Part shown: in pieces, positions 23,162-35,838 of the stretch | Position numbering within the stretch: the stretch's first letter is position 1 | Layout: each line of letters begins with the position of its first letter | Assembly: GCA_025201765.1 (NCBI GenBank) | Contig: MU623350.1 | Location: 186,001-250,000 of the forward strand | Length of the DNA stretch: 64,000 nucleotides | Direction of reading: 5' to 3' | DNA from: Daldinia sp. FL1419 | Taxonomy: Eukaryota > Ascomycota > Sordariomycetes > Xylariales > Hypoxylaceae | Position numbers and translations under genes: made by a program | The notes under the pieces: model-generated | Database searches by the model: none | What the model saw: only the letters and a program-made list of their open reading frames with translations | Told to the model about the DNA's origin: nothing

Positions 23162-24281
23162 CACAACCGCGTGGATTTCAAACGCTAGAATCAATTGTAT
23201 AGCAGAAATGGGTATAATTGATGATTAAGACAATAATTAAGGTCATGGGGATGATCTGCTTTATTATAGAACCTGTAGGTGCTAAGTACCTGTTGACTTC
23301 GGAATAGCGACCTCAGCTTAGCGCAAGAGAAAAGTCTGGTTTCGTCGCCTCAAGGATGTATCGCATGACAGTTTACACGATACGAAGACTGAAGCGGAAA
23401 GCTGCTAGAAAAGCGCGTCGCTAAAAGCTGTAAAAGCTTTGGCAGAAATTGGTTTAAATTTAAGTGGGGCATTGGTGCATGGAAGGTACGTACTATGCAC
23501 TAGATTTCTACAAATATCATTAGCAGTAGCAAACGGAGCTGCCCAAGTTAGGTAACTGGCATAAAGTCGGCAGGGATTGCGGGGTAATCCACATGGTCCC
23601 TGCAACATCATTCCCTGATGAAATATGATAGCTTTCCGCCCTCCACAATTCCTATAGTAATAAGTACTGCCTTTGGCATACATAGGTACCTATGTACTAA
23701 GGTACAGGGCATACCAGGTACCTAAACATATGAGCGTTACTTGTAGTTTCTAGGTTCGCTTTGTTATTATTTCAATGCCAATATAACTGATATATAAGGT
23801 AGGTACTTAACTGATATATACCTACTTGCAGGAGGTAGTAGGAGGTACTTAGTAGGTACCTATACATGTATCACCCAAAGTACCTATCCTCAGGAAATTT
23901 GTAGGACGCCCCGAAAAGGAATTGCAATATTACATCGTAGTAGCAAATGCGCCCTTGCAAACAGCACAGCTTGGTAAACGATTGCTATTAATCAAGGTAA
24001 TAAGTACCTGTCTAACCTAAAGAAGAGACTTTTCAAGACTTCCAAAAGTTTCGATACAAGTTTACAGATATATTCTATGTAGCCACACTCATACCCCAAT
24101 CATGCGTTACAGCGATCAAGCCAATGATCTGAAATATTTTCCTAATGGTCGAAAACGATATAAAGTCGCCGAATATATCTAAGATACCTACCTAAGGCAT
24201 ATCGTGGTTTATATACCTATGCATCAAGGTGGTAGGCTACCCATATCTAACATATGGCCCATCTTCTCAATCTATAAGGTG
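23162..24281. other. Intergenic, rich in CCTA/TAGG elements
   Basis: This 1.1-kb stretch lies upstream of the acidic protein gene and downstream of RIB1, both on the minus strand. Between 23680 and 23880 there is a dense cluster of TAGGTACC/GGTACCTA elements. A direct repeat, AACTGATATATA, occurs at about 23785 and 23809. No gene is visible. Confidence 0.55.
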
Positions 24282-25533
24282 TTACACAGTCAGTGAATCG
24301 ATATCATATTCTCTGTGATGATCCTGAGAAGGATACAGGTAAAGCGGGGAGAAAAGAGAATAGAAGAAGAAAAATACATACCTTAGTCTTTAGATAGCTC
24401 TCTACCTCTTGGCTTCTAAAACCACCCTTACCCTTCCAACTTAGCGGCACCATTGCAACGCGCTCAGTCACTCTGACTTCTCTATTTGGGCCTTCAACGG
24501 CTCTAATTTTGTCCGGGTTATTGGTTAGCAATCGAATTTCCTTCTGGCCTAGATCAAGGAGCATTGCTGTCGCCAACCCGTAGCTCCGCGCATCTGCCGG
24601 GTGCCGCAGGAGCAAATTTGCTTCTACTGTATCTGACCCTAAGTCTTGTAAATTATATGCCTTGAGCTTCTCGCCGAGACCAATACCTCTCCCCTCTTGC
24701 CGTAAGTATATGACGATGCCTCCGTTCACGGCCGTGGGTAACGACATAAGTCGCGCAGCTTCGTCTAGCTGCTCACCGCAATCACATCGCGCAGACCATG
24801 CCGTCTCTCCAGTATAGCATTCAGAATGTATCCGAACAAGCGGTGGCCCACTGGGGGACGGAACCGCCTCTGTTGAGTCATCGCCCGTAGAGGATGAGCC
24901 ATCCGTCATACCACTTTTTGTTCTTCCCGGGTAAAGGCGGCCGGTGTATGCGCCTCTCACCATACGGTCCATCTCTGTCTCTCCCTCTCTCGGCGCATCC
25001 AAGGATCTACTTCGAATGTGTGGGCCGAAAACTATGGCAAGATGCTCCTTGTTGTCGACATTGTTGGTATACAAATGTAAGAACATTTCCGTTCCGGAAA
25101 CTGTCGGGATGCGGGCGCGCACGATGCATTGAACTTCGGGCAACGTCTCGAGTAGTTTTGGTCGCTTAGTACCACAACCACCCGAAGGGATAGATGAATC
25201 AACAGGAACGCCGCGGGGTTGCTGTTCGGCTAGAGGCGTCGGAGTCGCATGGCCCGGGGTGGCGGGAGGCGTGAAAGCGGGGGAAAGAAGCGATGGTGGA
25301 GGCGGTCGGCTTGCATCGTCAGTCGGCGTCGAAGTCGAAGTCGAAGTCGAGGCCGAAGCCGTACTTGAAGTGGGCGGCGGAACTAGGGAGGAGAGAGATA
25401 GTTCGTCACGGTCTAACCCGGACCCGGCGGCGCCGCCCTCGTCTTCCCGATGCGACCGCGACCGTGAGGAATAGAATGATGGGAGATCTGTTGCATGCGG
25501 ATTCCCCCCGAATAACGAATTAGGGCCCGGCAT
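24282..25533 (-). CDS. RIB1: GTP cyclohydrolase II (riboflavin biosynthesis)
   Basis: Two exons, 25533-24382 and 24323-24282, encode 397 residues. The enzyme opens GTP to 2,5-diamino-6-ribosylamino-4(3H)-pyrimidinone 5'-phosphate, formate and pyrophosphate, the first step of riboflavin synthesis, in the cytosol. The catalytic zinc ligands are Cys239, Cys250 and Cys252 in HSECYTGETAWSARCDCGEQ; the GTP-binding YLRQEGRGIGLGEKLKAY is at 276-293, and LLTNNPDKI follows at 335-343. Residues 1-130 are a low-complexity Ser/Thr/Pro extension typical of filamentous fungal members and absent from bacterial RibA. The last 13 residues come from a small second exon behind a 58-bp intron (GTATGT...CTCAG); without that splice the frame runs into a hydrophobic tail, so the splice is preferred. 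The ATG at 25533 is the first in frame. Confidence 0.95.
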
Positions 25534-27260
25534 ACTTTAGCGGAAGTCAATTGAAGTCTCTTGCTTTTTTCTTTTTCCCTTTTCCACTTTAGAGTGCGCG
25601 AATGCGTGCAACGGGAAGAAGTAGAGATAATGGATTATGTATCGCTGACAGGGATTGATTGCGGGGTGTACTTCAGATTTATACCAATACTATGGAATTT
25701 GTACGTAATATCAAATACACCGAGGTAGCTAAATTCCACTACAAGCTGACAGTCGTCGGTCGATGTGCTTGATAGATCTATTGCAAGTTATTAATACCAA
25801 TCACATAATAAAATTTTCATCACCAAATTTAGCAGGAACTCGTGTATGATATAGCGGTGGAAATGATGAATAAATAAATGTATTGTTTCGAATAGTTATA
25901 TAATTGGAAGATATTCATTAATATAAATATAATCAAATTTAATGTTTTAAAGCAAAGGTAATTTCATTTTATTTCTTTTAAATAGTATTTTTCCTTGTGA
26001 TAAGAGATCCTGTCTACTTGTACATAAGCGGCTGAAAAATTGAGGCATACACAATTCCAATTGAAAGGAAGCCAGACCTTACCACCTGCATCTACCCCAA
26101 ATAGAGGTACATATAAAGGCACATATATATTTCTACCACACCTTCCTTCACATTACTTCCTAACATATGTGGATATAAATGATGTAGGTAAGGAAATACC
26201 ACATGCATACTAATAAATAGGTAATATCTTTGAAAAGTTAATTAATTAGGTTAAAAATCATAAAAGGTTAACTTATCTAGGTACTTTTCCATGTGAGATG
26301 GTGGCCCAACACATATCCACCTAATTTATATTAGGATTAATCCAACCCCCAACTGAAAACAGAAGTCTAACCTACCTGAATTGCGTTTTTTCGAAAGCAT
26401 TTATCAACACTAACGCCACCACCTGCAGATAAAGAGAGAGAAACGATAAGTGTATTGATTCTTGGAGAATTTTAAATGGGGGAGCCTCCCTAGAAAGGCT
26501 TTTATACTTCTACACAGTGCCTCGCACCTTCCATTTTTTCGTACCTGCACCGCCTGCACCACCATCATAGGCATACATAATACCCTTAGCGCCAGCGCTT
26601 ATGGCGACAAGGCCTAATATAAGCCTTACTAATATATACGGGTTATAGGACATGCAGGGCCAATTCGAATTTTTGTAAAATAATTGAATTTGTTGTATGT
26701 ACTAGGGTTTGGATTAATCCCAATACAAATTAGGTAGGTAGGTATGTGTTGGACTAGGTACCATCCCACACAGAAAAGTACCTAAGATGAGTTGGCCTTT
26801 TATGAATTTTTACCTGGCCTTTTAAAAATAAGTACTAACTTACCAATAGGTATGTATGTATGTACTTAGTTATGTATACCTATAGGCACATATATATTAG
26901 AGGTACCTACCTAGGTATGTACATACACGTACAGTAGGTATCTACGTCATGGAACAGATACCTAGGGGAGGGGTACATATGGACCACCCAGGTGTATATT
27001 TTGAAAGGACGCCTTAGGTAGCAACCATCTAGGTTAACGGTTACGTGATACATGATACGATGTAGCTAGTTAAACGATAGGTTGACCTTAGGCAGGTACC
27101 TTAACTCCTACCATCTCTCAACCTTTTTTGACTTCCGAGTTCGTGCCAGAGTTGGTAAATACATAAGCCTCTTCCTATCTCCCAAATTCATTACACGGGA
27201 AATAGAAGAAGCAACCACCGTGGGCCGATTCTAGAAAGCATAAACGCTACCGTTTCCAAG
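25534..27260. other. Long AT-rich divergent intergenic region
   Basis: This 1.7-kb spacer separates RIB1 (-) from the DUF6604 gene (+). The part from about 25,790 to 26,000 is strongly AT-rich with almost no open frames, and 26,690-26,960 is packed with TAGGTA/TACCTA elements. No gene is visible. The AT-rich core may be an old repeat decayed by C-to-T mutation, or simply promoter DNA. Confidence 0.55.
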
Positions 27261-29860
27261 ATGCTGCCGCCAAGCTTGTTTAGCACTTACCAGCAATACA
27301 AGAATGATACCGACTCTATCGCTGGCTGGCTTGCTTCTACAGCAAAAGCTTCCGGCTATTCCTCTGGTCCCTTAGCCAATCCATCGGGGAAAGGAGCAAG
27401 TACACGACTAAAAGGAAAGGCGAGGGCTGAAGCCAAGAAGAATCAAAGCTCATCATCAACTAAGCCGACGTCAGTCAATAAATACGTCATCAAGATCAAC
27501 GACTTCATACCCCTAGCCGAGTTCATAGTCTCCAAACGCGATATATCCATCCCAAATTCACTCATCGCAACCCTACGTCGAGTCATTATTGCTCGCGAAG
27601 GGTTTAGGACTAAGCTTGCTGAAGAAGGGGTCGTAGATGAGGCATCAGAAGCCAAACATGGCCATTTCATAGAAATCCTAGAGAAGGTGCAAAAGATTCT
27701 AAGCCCCGGAACGAACGCCCCGACAAATGATCACGCCAGATCCACCCCAGGGACCTCTCAGAGCAAGGCTCGCGCAGAAACTACCGACGATACTTTTGTC
27801 AACAAATTCGCTGGCCTCGAGGTACATGAGCCCTCGGAAGATTTCTTAAACGCGCCCGACGTCGAAAGACCAAAGGTACACGAAGGCGATAACGTAACGT
27901 ATGAAGTAGAACCCCCATCCTCCCGGGAAGATCTTTTCATGGCTCTGACGATGTTGATAAACGATATCAACCTAATTCGAGATCGCATCGAATGGATATG
28001 GACCAACTATCGGGATGGATTTTTTGATTTGGCTGCCTGTGCGATTACCACCAATACCGCCATCGACCTAGCACGGAAACTCAGTAAGTTGTTCACCCCT
28101 ATAACTCGTATATAACCTATGGGGTATTTTCCATGTTTTTCCCAAGACACGGACTATTTCTATTCAAGTTCCCATTACGTTTTGAATGCTAACAATGTAC
28201 CATAGTGGAAGATGTCGTACCCATGTTCGATGACCATGGAGGGTTATGGAGAGTCCTGAATGAGTTCCATATCTTTCACGCAATGATGCAGGGATATGAA
28301 CCGCTTAATCAGTCACCCGGTAACCCCGACAACTTTAACTATGATACGTACGACCTTGCGAGAGGGACTTACATCGTAACGTATAGAATCATGGATGCGT
28401 TCACTAGAGTAGTGCAGCCTCGATCTATTCCACTGTATAAGGAAGGAATGTTTGGTTACTATGATCCCCGAAGCACCCGGGATTCTAAGTCAGGCTACCA
28501 GAAATTCGAGGAAGATCGAGTGCTACTCATGTCATTCTTCACTGAGCTGATGGCGGTGGAACGTGGGGTTGTCGACTATCTGGTCGAAGATGAATTCTTG
28601 CGCGGGATTAAGGAGCTAGCTAGCACCAAGAGTGTCCCGTTTTATCTCGTCTTTGCTGCCCAGGTCTTTCTCGATATCCACCATATCCTCCGCGAGAATG
28701 TCGATTGGGGATTCGTGACACTCCAAAGGAACCTCCAATTTTGGGATCGAGAACTGACCGAGCATTTTGAATTCCACGCGTCTCTGAAAATCGATAATTG
28801 GCCGGCTAGCCACGACCAAATGATACGACACCTTCAAATGAAGATGCAATACATACTAGGAGATCCCATACACGAAGTTAAGGTTAAAGCGTATCTCAAA
28901 CAATCACAACCCATTCCTGCCTCTATGGAGCCTAATAGAATGCTAAAGATGTCACCGGTTTTCAGTGGTCTTCTCCTTTACTACTTTCGCTCGCACACTT
29001 GGGAGATCGGCATCAAACTCGCAGATGCATGGGGTTCTATTACTTATTCATCTCATCTGTACAATGCTTTACAGAGGGAGATGTTCCTACTAGACCGCTG
29101 GCCAGACATGGACTTGGCACGAGCGACGCTGGGAGACTCTAAATTTTTCGTTGGAGATATCCCAGCGAACCCGGCCGACTACTTCAAGAAGTTCTGTCTC
29201 CAAATGGGTGCTACTGCGGCGATGTTCACGGGAAAACGCCGCAAAAACACGGCAATGGTATCTCGATCAGGTCCCCGAGGGATTAAAGATGGCGTACCGG
29301 TCTCGTCTATGTTTATGGATCGTTATCGACACGGAACCGGTCAGATCGACTGGACGGCTGAACATGTTGCCAAAATAGTCGAATTGAGCATGTACCAAAC
29401 AGAAGGAACCGAGGAAGAGGGCACTTTGATGCTTAAACAAGTCGATAGCAAGAATTCAAAGTCGAAGGCGAAATCAGCTAAGGCTAACAAGTCCTCCGAG
29501 ATGCCCATAGAGCGACTTGTTAGATCCTTGATGTTTGCATTGCAAGGTGAAACTCTTGAGTTAGCCTTCCCCTATGTAAAATTGCATCGCGAATCTTGGG
29601 CGCTCTTACGGGCCATCCGGACGCGTTGCGATCCTCTACTCCGACAGATATTTTCTCAGGAGTACATGACACGAGAAACGGAGCTGCCCTTTTTAGTGGG
29701 CTATTTATTCGCCGCTCTTGTTGAAAGACAGGACCCGGCACTTTTGATGGAAGCTGGTGCTGCGGCAGCTGAATTCATCCACTCGAACGGAAGTGTCGTG
29801 ACGAAATCGCTAGAAAGAATCGGAATGTCCGTGGTATTTCAGACAGAAGATGTTGTGTAG
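27261..29860 (+). CDS. DUF6604-family fungal protein
   Basis: Two exons, 27261-28083 and 28206-29860, give 825 residues. A 122-bp intron (GTAAGT, branch GCTAAC, CATAG) splits a Met codon and joins LARKL to MEDVVPMFDD. The N-terminus MLPPSLFSTYQQYKNDTDSIAGWLASTA matches, in short pieces such as QYKNDTD and IAGWLA, the start of the DUF6604 family common in filamentous ascomycetes. A Lys/Ala-rich linker follows (KGKARAEAKK), then a large mostly helical body. A second Lys-rich low-complexity patch (KNSKSKAKSAKANKSS) lies near residue 690. There are no membrane segments, signal peptide or catalytic motifs. The molecular function is unknown. It converges with the carboxypeptidase gene, with only 193 bp between the stop codons. 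Confidence 0.85.
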
Positions 29861-30053
29861 GTAGTTCTCAAGCTCTAACTGTTAGCGCATCCCCTCAATG
29901 CAAACCGCTTCCGTGGGCTTGAAAACATCCGGACGCCAACTTTTATTTGATTTTATTGCCCGTGATGGGATGACATAGTATTAGCAATACGGAACTTCTG
30001 GAATTTGGTGAATTGCTTAACTACACCACTATGCTCTAGGTAAGTATGAATTA

Positions 30054-31958
30054 CTACTTCCAATCGCCCGGCCTTCCCGTATAATAAGCCGTGTAGCTAT
30101 TAGTGTGGGTGGCATTGACTGTGCCAGAACTCTTATACGTCTCAGTCAACTTGGTCCCGTCGGCAATTACGAGGTTCCCTAGCACGCGCCTAAAAAGCTC
30201 CAGGGCAGCTTTAGGCTGGTAGTATGGTACTTCGTGTCCCGACTCGTAGACCCGCGTGAAGCTAAAGTTTCCGTACTGCCTGCTCTCTCCGTACTCGACG
30301 TCGTCGACTATGAACGGGGCGTAGCCTGCCTCTTTGAATTCCTGCTTGTGGGTGTAGTTCACCTGCAGCGATATGGCCTCGCCGCCCATCCAGTTGCATA
30401 TGTAGTCCTAGGTTTTGGTGAGTATACTTGTCGTGTAGGAAGAGATAATAAGGGCCTTACAGCATCACCGTATATCAGCGCGATGCGCACGTCGTAAGCT
30501 AAGAGGCCTTCGAGATCTTGTAATAGGTTCGGGTAGACGAAGTCGCCGGTGTAATCAAATCCTATCCATATCTGGTTGCTGCTCGTGGATGTGTAGTTGA
30601 TGTCTACTCCGATAGCGTTCTGGACCTCTGCCGTGTTTAAGTAGTCGACCCAGTACCCTGGTGGGATGTTTGCGTCGCTCTTAGCGCGGATATCGTAGGG
30701 GTTTCTCCCGCTCACCACACTGCTTGCTGTTAATTATCGTCTGTCTTTCTATTTTCCTCTTCGTGTTCTTTTTCGTACGGCAAGAAAAGAGAGAAAGAAG
30801 GGAGTCACCACCACTAATAGGAGTACTTACTAATATGGCGATTCTACCAAACTACGGCAAACGGCTGTAGCTTGGGAACAGACGGCTTTGCCATCGGGCG
30901 TTGACCGATCTTGCGCGAAACACGCGTCAATTGAGTCTCGGCAGGCACCAGGGAAGTAATAATTCATCTTCATGTACTCGTAAACCGACGAATTTACGCT
31001 CTCTATTCCGTACGTGTTTCGGTACGCCATTTCAGGGTAGTAAGGTGCCTGAACTCGCTCGGATATGATCCCGTTGATTATACCAAGCGTGTGCATGTTG
31101 AGCTCCACGCCAGTGGTGGTCCCATTCTTGATCAACTGGTTCTGGTCGTAAAAGTACTTGAAGAAGGTCGGCCCGTAATGCCCACCGTAACTTTCCGTCC
31201 AGAGGTTGAAACTACGGGATTTGACTGTTTCGTCCAGCGTTGGTAAGTTCTGCAGGAAACCCTGAAGTACCTCCCAGGTCCCTTTGGCCGCTAATTCCGT
31301 TGTATCGAACCGGTACGGGTCCACGTCGCTGTACCGCCCGTCCGGGTTGGACGAGTTGACCGGGAGGCCCGTGGTCTCGTTCACGACTCCCACCACCGCA
31401 TCGGCATACGAAAAACCGACACCAATAGGTTGAGAGAGGAAGAGCAGATTGCTTACTTCATTCCAAGCGTAGGGGTTCACAACAGAGGTACCGTTGTGTG
31501 TCACGTTGCACGGCCCAAGTTCTGTTTTTCGGTCAGCGAGGGTCCAGATCACCTACATAGACTCCTTATGAAGAGGAAACTGTACCTTCGAAGAGCCCTA
31601 TAGTCGAATCACTGCCCGGGCCACCATTCAACCATAACGTAAGGGGTGCTTCGTCAGGGTTAGATCTGGCTTCGAAGAACCAGAAGAACATGTGGGTATC
31701 GTCATCCAGGTCGACGTAACCCGAGTACGAGCCAACGCCGGGAGTCGTCTCACACACGCCTTCTAGCCCCGGCTCTTTATAACGGATCGTGACGCCGTTC
31801 GGGGACGTAATTTTTTTCAATCCGGAGGGTTCGGCGGGAACTTGCTTTCTAATCAAGCTCTCGACATGACTCGGTAGCGAGCTCGCCAATGAGAGAGAGG
31901 CGTAGAGAGAAGAGAGCTGCAGAGCTGTGGCAGCGGTTCCCCACCCAATGCCGCACAT
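30054..31958 (-). CDS. Secreted serine carboxypeptidase (peptidase family S10)
   Basis: Four exons, 31958-31586, 31521-30831, 30722-30461 and 30407-30054, encode 559 residues. It removes C-terminal residues from peptides. The triad is Ser235 in WTESYGGHYGP, Asp443 in YGDADYICNWMGG (restored across the third intron) and His500 in VYESGHEVPYYQP; the oxyanion region LWLNGGPGSDS is near residues 107-117. A Leu/Ser/Ala-rich signal peptide occupies about the first 27 residues, and several N-x-S/T sites suggest glycosylation, so it is secreted or vacuolar. The joins GLFE-ELGPCN and SPYY-SVVSGRNPYDIR fit the family. The acceptor of intron 2 is CAAG at 30723, chosen because the nearby ACAG breaks the frame. 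The typical family length is about 500-650. Confidence 0.94.
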
Positions 31959-33106
31959 GTTTGCTTACCTAGTTCTTGACGAGCTCGACGGAGAAGCGAG
32001 GGCAAGAAGGGAACGTGGGGAGGTTCGCGGACAGGAATGGGAGGGAGGTAAGGTCCCTGCTCACCGTCTTTATAGAATTCATAGAATTCATACGTACTTC
32101 GGGTGCCTACCAACCTACTATCTAATCAGGGATTATCTGGTGCTTTGTTAAGTAACCTTCGAGCCGTATTCATCCTTGCATGACCCAACCCACTCCACTT
32201 AGACAATCGCTCTGTGAGGTGACGCGGGATGCCGATCAACTGCCGGTTAGAATATGGCGCCTTCCAGCTCAATGTAACTTTGCTGGATCCGAAAGGGAAG
32301 GTAAATACAGGGATCATGATAGTTATCGCTGTCGAATCGGATATTCGTCAGCGGGGTTCCCGCTTTGTTTTTTGTTTTGTTTTGTTTTTGTTTTCCCTGT
32401 TTACGATGAGTACAAGTACAGCACGTAAGACCAAAAATGCGGCCAGCATTCCTCAATAGTACACGGGCGAGTATATTAGTTAGGTACCCCCTTAGTTAGC
32501 AAACTCATCTGTAATTGGATCGGGATTTCACGAGTTCTGCTTGCATTTTGGATATTAGTTCGTAAATACGAGCTTTTGCTCTACTGCAGCTCGTCTACTC
32601 ACTTCGCTGATAGTTGTATCAGTCGGGTCGTACCCGTCTCTGCATGTAGTCGGATACTAATCGCATGTGGGAGACATGTATTCTACCTGTCGAAGTAAGA
32701 CGCAGTTCATGAGGTAGTTAAGTTACTTGTGACTATTATTAAGTCCATCTTGGGAGAATAGGTGGGCATATGTAAGATACCTATACATAGTATATGTATA
32801 AGTCACAGATGTGGGATGTATATCATCCCTGTATACCAGCCAAACACATTCCAGCACTACCTATTCTTGAATAGGTGGTACTAATTTTCAGGTCATGGCT
32901 TGCTTGGCCTTTTTTTTATATTACGGAAATGACGTAGAGCAACCTAAGAAAGAGTTAGGCAATGAAGACAGTGCACGAAGAAAGGGTCCCTCGTGGCTTA
33001 GACGAGCATTCAGTTTCCCTCACCTCGAACTGGATCTTGGCCTGCTAATTGTAAGCCCCATAAACCGAAATGGTATCTTAAATTGATCATGCAAGACGTA
33101 GAATAG
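31959..33106. other. Intergenic, no supported gene
   Basis: The left part should be the promoter of the carboxypeptidase gene. A (TTTTG)n-like tract lies at about 32362-32393. ATACAT/TATGTA-rich sequence lies near 32770-32830. Short frames here (63-82 codons) have no family support. Confidence 0.55.
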
Positions 33107-33730
33107 TCAGTCCATTCCGGGTTCCCTCCACCAGCGGCTTCGATAGTACACTACGTGAGGCACCATTGCTTCAAACCGGCTAATCCATTCTAACGAGACG
33201 TTACCGTATATCTGGATAAGGCGGATCCCTCTAAGAGCTTTTATCACGTCGAAGAACTCGTTCTCCTTTTTCGTGTTCACTCGGCCAGACCATCCTACAG
33301 AGTTGACGGGTCTAGGCGCCCAATCAATTGCCAAAGTATTGAGGTTTCTCGTTTGCCCAACCACTTCCCCGAAGAACGATAGCCAACTATTCCAGTTAGG
33401 GTGTTCGGTAGCCACCAGCAGCCAGAGTTTTTCCAGTCGGTCAAATCGAAGCTTGCCGTGAACGGCAAACCCAATTCGCCGGTCACTCAAGCCATGCACC
33501 TCGACGCGTAAGACGGCCTGCCTGTGGACTACGGGAGAAAGATCGCGGTATAGGTCCTTAGAGGCTAGCATCAACGCAGGTAATGGTCGAGAGTACGCTA
33601 TATCTCCCATGTATACGAGATGAGGACGTAAGGTATTTTCAAAGTCGTCGTGTTCAAAGGCGAGATAAAAGTCAATAATACGATCAAGTACTTCTCGTGG
33701 AAGCGATAATAGTGGTGAGTTAGCTCGCAT
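33107..33730 (-). CDS. Short F-box-like protein
   Basis: A single exon of 207 residues starts at an ATG at 33730. The N-terminus SPLLSLPREVLDRIIDFYLAF has the Leu-Pro-x-Glu-(Val/Ile) signature of fungal F-box-like proteins, followed by LPALMLASKDLYRDLSPVVHRQAVLRVEV, which fits the usual second half (a cell lacking support for a full 45-residue F-box). The C-terminal part (FFDVIKALRGIRLIQIYGN, EAMVPHVVYYRSRWW) resembles the tails of small fungal paralogues annotated as F-box-domain proteins. If so, it would act as a substrate adaptor for an SCF ubiquitin ligase; that is inference. No intron is needed and no lesion is visible. Confidence 0.6.
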   Translation of the reverse strand: MRANSPLLSLPREVLDRIIDFYLAFEHDDFENTLRPHLVYMGDIAYSRPLPALMLASKDLYRDLSPVVHRQAVLRVEVHGLSDRRIGFAVHGKLRFDRLEKLWLLVATEHPNWNSWLSFFGEVVGQTRNLNTLAIDWAPRPVNSVGWSGRVNTKKENEFFDVIKALRGIRLIQIYGNVSLEWISRFEAMVPHVVYYRSRWWREPGMD

Positions 33731-34243
33731 CGTGGCTGATATGTATAGATTCCTAGGGATAAATAAGGCTTTATTTGCGTATCACGAAAGAAGTCTCATG
33801 ACGCGATACTAGGACTTTGAAATACGAGATAAGACGGGAGCGTGCGAAGTAAGCAATTTTCTACTTCAAGCCGGGGTCACACCAAGTTGATGTTATGGAA
33901 GAAGCTATGGAACTTGCCAAGGAGAAAGATTGTGCGGGGATAATCCGTAGGGCTGTGTCTATCTATCTACCCGCTGCCAAGCTTTGCAATGCCCGTAATA
34001 GGTTAGATCCAGAAGGGAACTACAGGGATCATGGCCGCGGAGGGAGAAGTCATACAGAAGCCTTTACGGTTAGTTGATAGAGTGGCTCGACTAATAATAA
34101 GAAACTTCGTTTTAAGTACAGTAGGATGTAGGTTAGTTAATTATATCACATTTAACCATAAGTTTTCTCTTTCTTATAAGTCACAATTACCTCCTCACTT
34201 TATTCTCACTTCTAGTTCCTCAGTTGAGTATCGCTCAAACACA
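33731..34243. other. Intergenic, no supported gene
   Basis: This 513-bp spacer separates the F-box-like gene (-) from the regulator-like gene (+). The 60-codon frame at 33895-34077 has a Lys/Glu-rich start but no partner exon or family match. It probably holds promoter sequence for both genes. Confidence 0.45.
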
Positions 34244-35407
34244 ATGTTGCCTGACCGAAATAATAGGGCAAACTACGGGCACGAGCCTTTTCCGAAAGGG
34301 CGACACCGTGCTTATTTTGGTCATGGCTATACGGGATTGGTTTGGGTATCCGACTTGGACACCTCGCAGAAGTTACTCAAGTCGCATGTTGCGAAGCGCA
34401 CCCACGCTATATCTAGAAGAAGTCGAGTTATCGAGTATCAGCAACAAAAAGAAACATCAAACGGTGTCCCTAGCGAAGCCATAGTTGCAAACCGCAGCCC
34501 ACAGCTACTTGACGCAGGTGTGACCACCGGGGAATTGTACTGTGATCAAACACTTCCGGGATTCCACAACTCATGCGATGACCTGGTACCTTGCGATCAT
34601 AGCCGCAATCGGGCAATAATCTGTATGCCCCCGCTACGTGGAGATGCCTTTAACTATTTTTCGGTTCCGTTATCACCGCTGGAAAACTCACTTATACATC
34701 ATTGTTAGTATCTCTAGGTAGCCAGTTGACTAGAGCCTTCATCTCGAAGCGTTCTGAAAGTGTATTAACAATATACCCATATACTCATCTAATTCTCTTA
34801 GATATTCACTCGATTATAAATAGTAACCCTAGTAGTTGCTATTCTCCATATCAACTTGCGACTTTGAGAGATTGGCTTCCGACAGCCATCGCTGACCCCG
34901 GCATGCGGATGGCCCTGTTCCTTTGCGCGTCCCGTAGCTTGCACGCTCGTACAGGCGCACGGCAGTATCTCCAATACGCATTACAGTATAAGGCTATCTG
35001 CCTGAGAATGCTGAGCGACGCTATTGGTATGGCGCACCAAATGGGTGAGGCTGAGTCTGGATCTCTAGTGAGCGATGCCACCATCTCTACTGCGCTCCAG
35101 CTAGCTTCAGACGAAGTAATTAACCCCTACTAACCACCCTATTCCAATTCTCAAGCTAATCATTTAATCGTTAATATAGTTTGCCGCCGGCGATACCGCC
35201 GCGTTCGGCAGCCACATAAATGCCGTGAGCCAGATGGTCACACTCAATGGAGGTATAGATAAAGTCCACGGCATGAACGGCTTCTTACAAATAATGATTC
35301 AGGTTCTTGTCGCCAAGAGACGCGTGATTGAAGCGTTCGCCTCGGATAATCGAGATAACGTTAGATTATACACTTTAGATTATTTCTTCAGCTACTTGTT
35401 CACCTAA
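34244..35407 (+). pseudogene. Fungal transcription-factor-domain protein, probably frameshifted
   Basis: Three coding pieces read in order like the fungal-specific transcription factor family without a zinc cluster. Piece 1 (34244-34708) has DTSQKLLKSHVAKRTHAISR and ends PLSPLENSLIHHC. Piece 2 (34702-35115) has MRMALFLCASRSLHARTG and SDATISTALQLASDE. Piece 3 (35180-35407) has FAAGDTAAFGSHINAVSQ and TLNGGIDKVHG. Pieces 2 and 3 join cleanly through a 64-bp intron (GTAATT...ATAG), and a 42-bp intron (34759-34800, ending CTAATTCTCTTAG) may lie inside piece 2. Pieces 1 and 2 are in different frames with only a 30-base GT-AG option between them, too short for an intron, so a one-base deletion near 34700 is likely. 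The third piece ends early for the family. Confidence 0.5.
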
Positions 35408-35838
35408 CATGCGGTGGCAGAAACTCCTCGTTAGAAAAGGGGTTCATTGTATACCACCATTGAATACCTAAGTAGGTACTTAAAACATACCACTTTATAC
35501 TCAAGTATAATTGCTAACGCAACACCCGAAATACAAGATTAATTTAAATTCTTCGTTATAAGCCGTACGCGGGATAAACCACGAGGTCAGTAACACATGG
35601 TAGGAGGCCGTATATTGAAAGGGTCTTTGATGGAAGGACCGTATCAACGGCTTGTGACTTACGTAGCTCCGTCGTAACTATCTTATAGCTTATATACCTA
35701 CATGTATGTACATGTATTTCGTTTTACCCTAGTATTCGGGTACTTAAGGTTTGGAGTAGAATTATGTGTAGTATTTCTTTAGGATTGAGGATTTATTGGA
35801 GAATATTATAGATTCTAATATCAAGTATCAAAGTCGTT
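35408..35838. other. Intergenic, no supported gene
   Basis: This 430-bp stretch, between the disrupted regulator and the DUF6603 relic, is AT-leaning with ATACCTA and ATGTA patches near 35690-35720. No gene is visible. Confidence 0.5.

Noticed and set aside
33895..34077. 60-codon frame upstream of the disrupted regulator
   Set aside because: It is too short, has no homology, and its overlap with the next frame is not joined by a usable intron.
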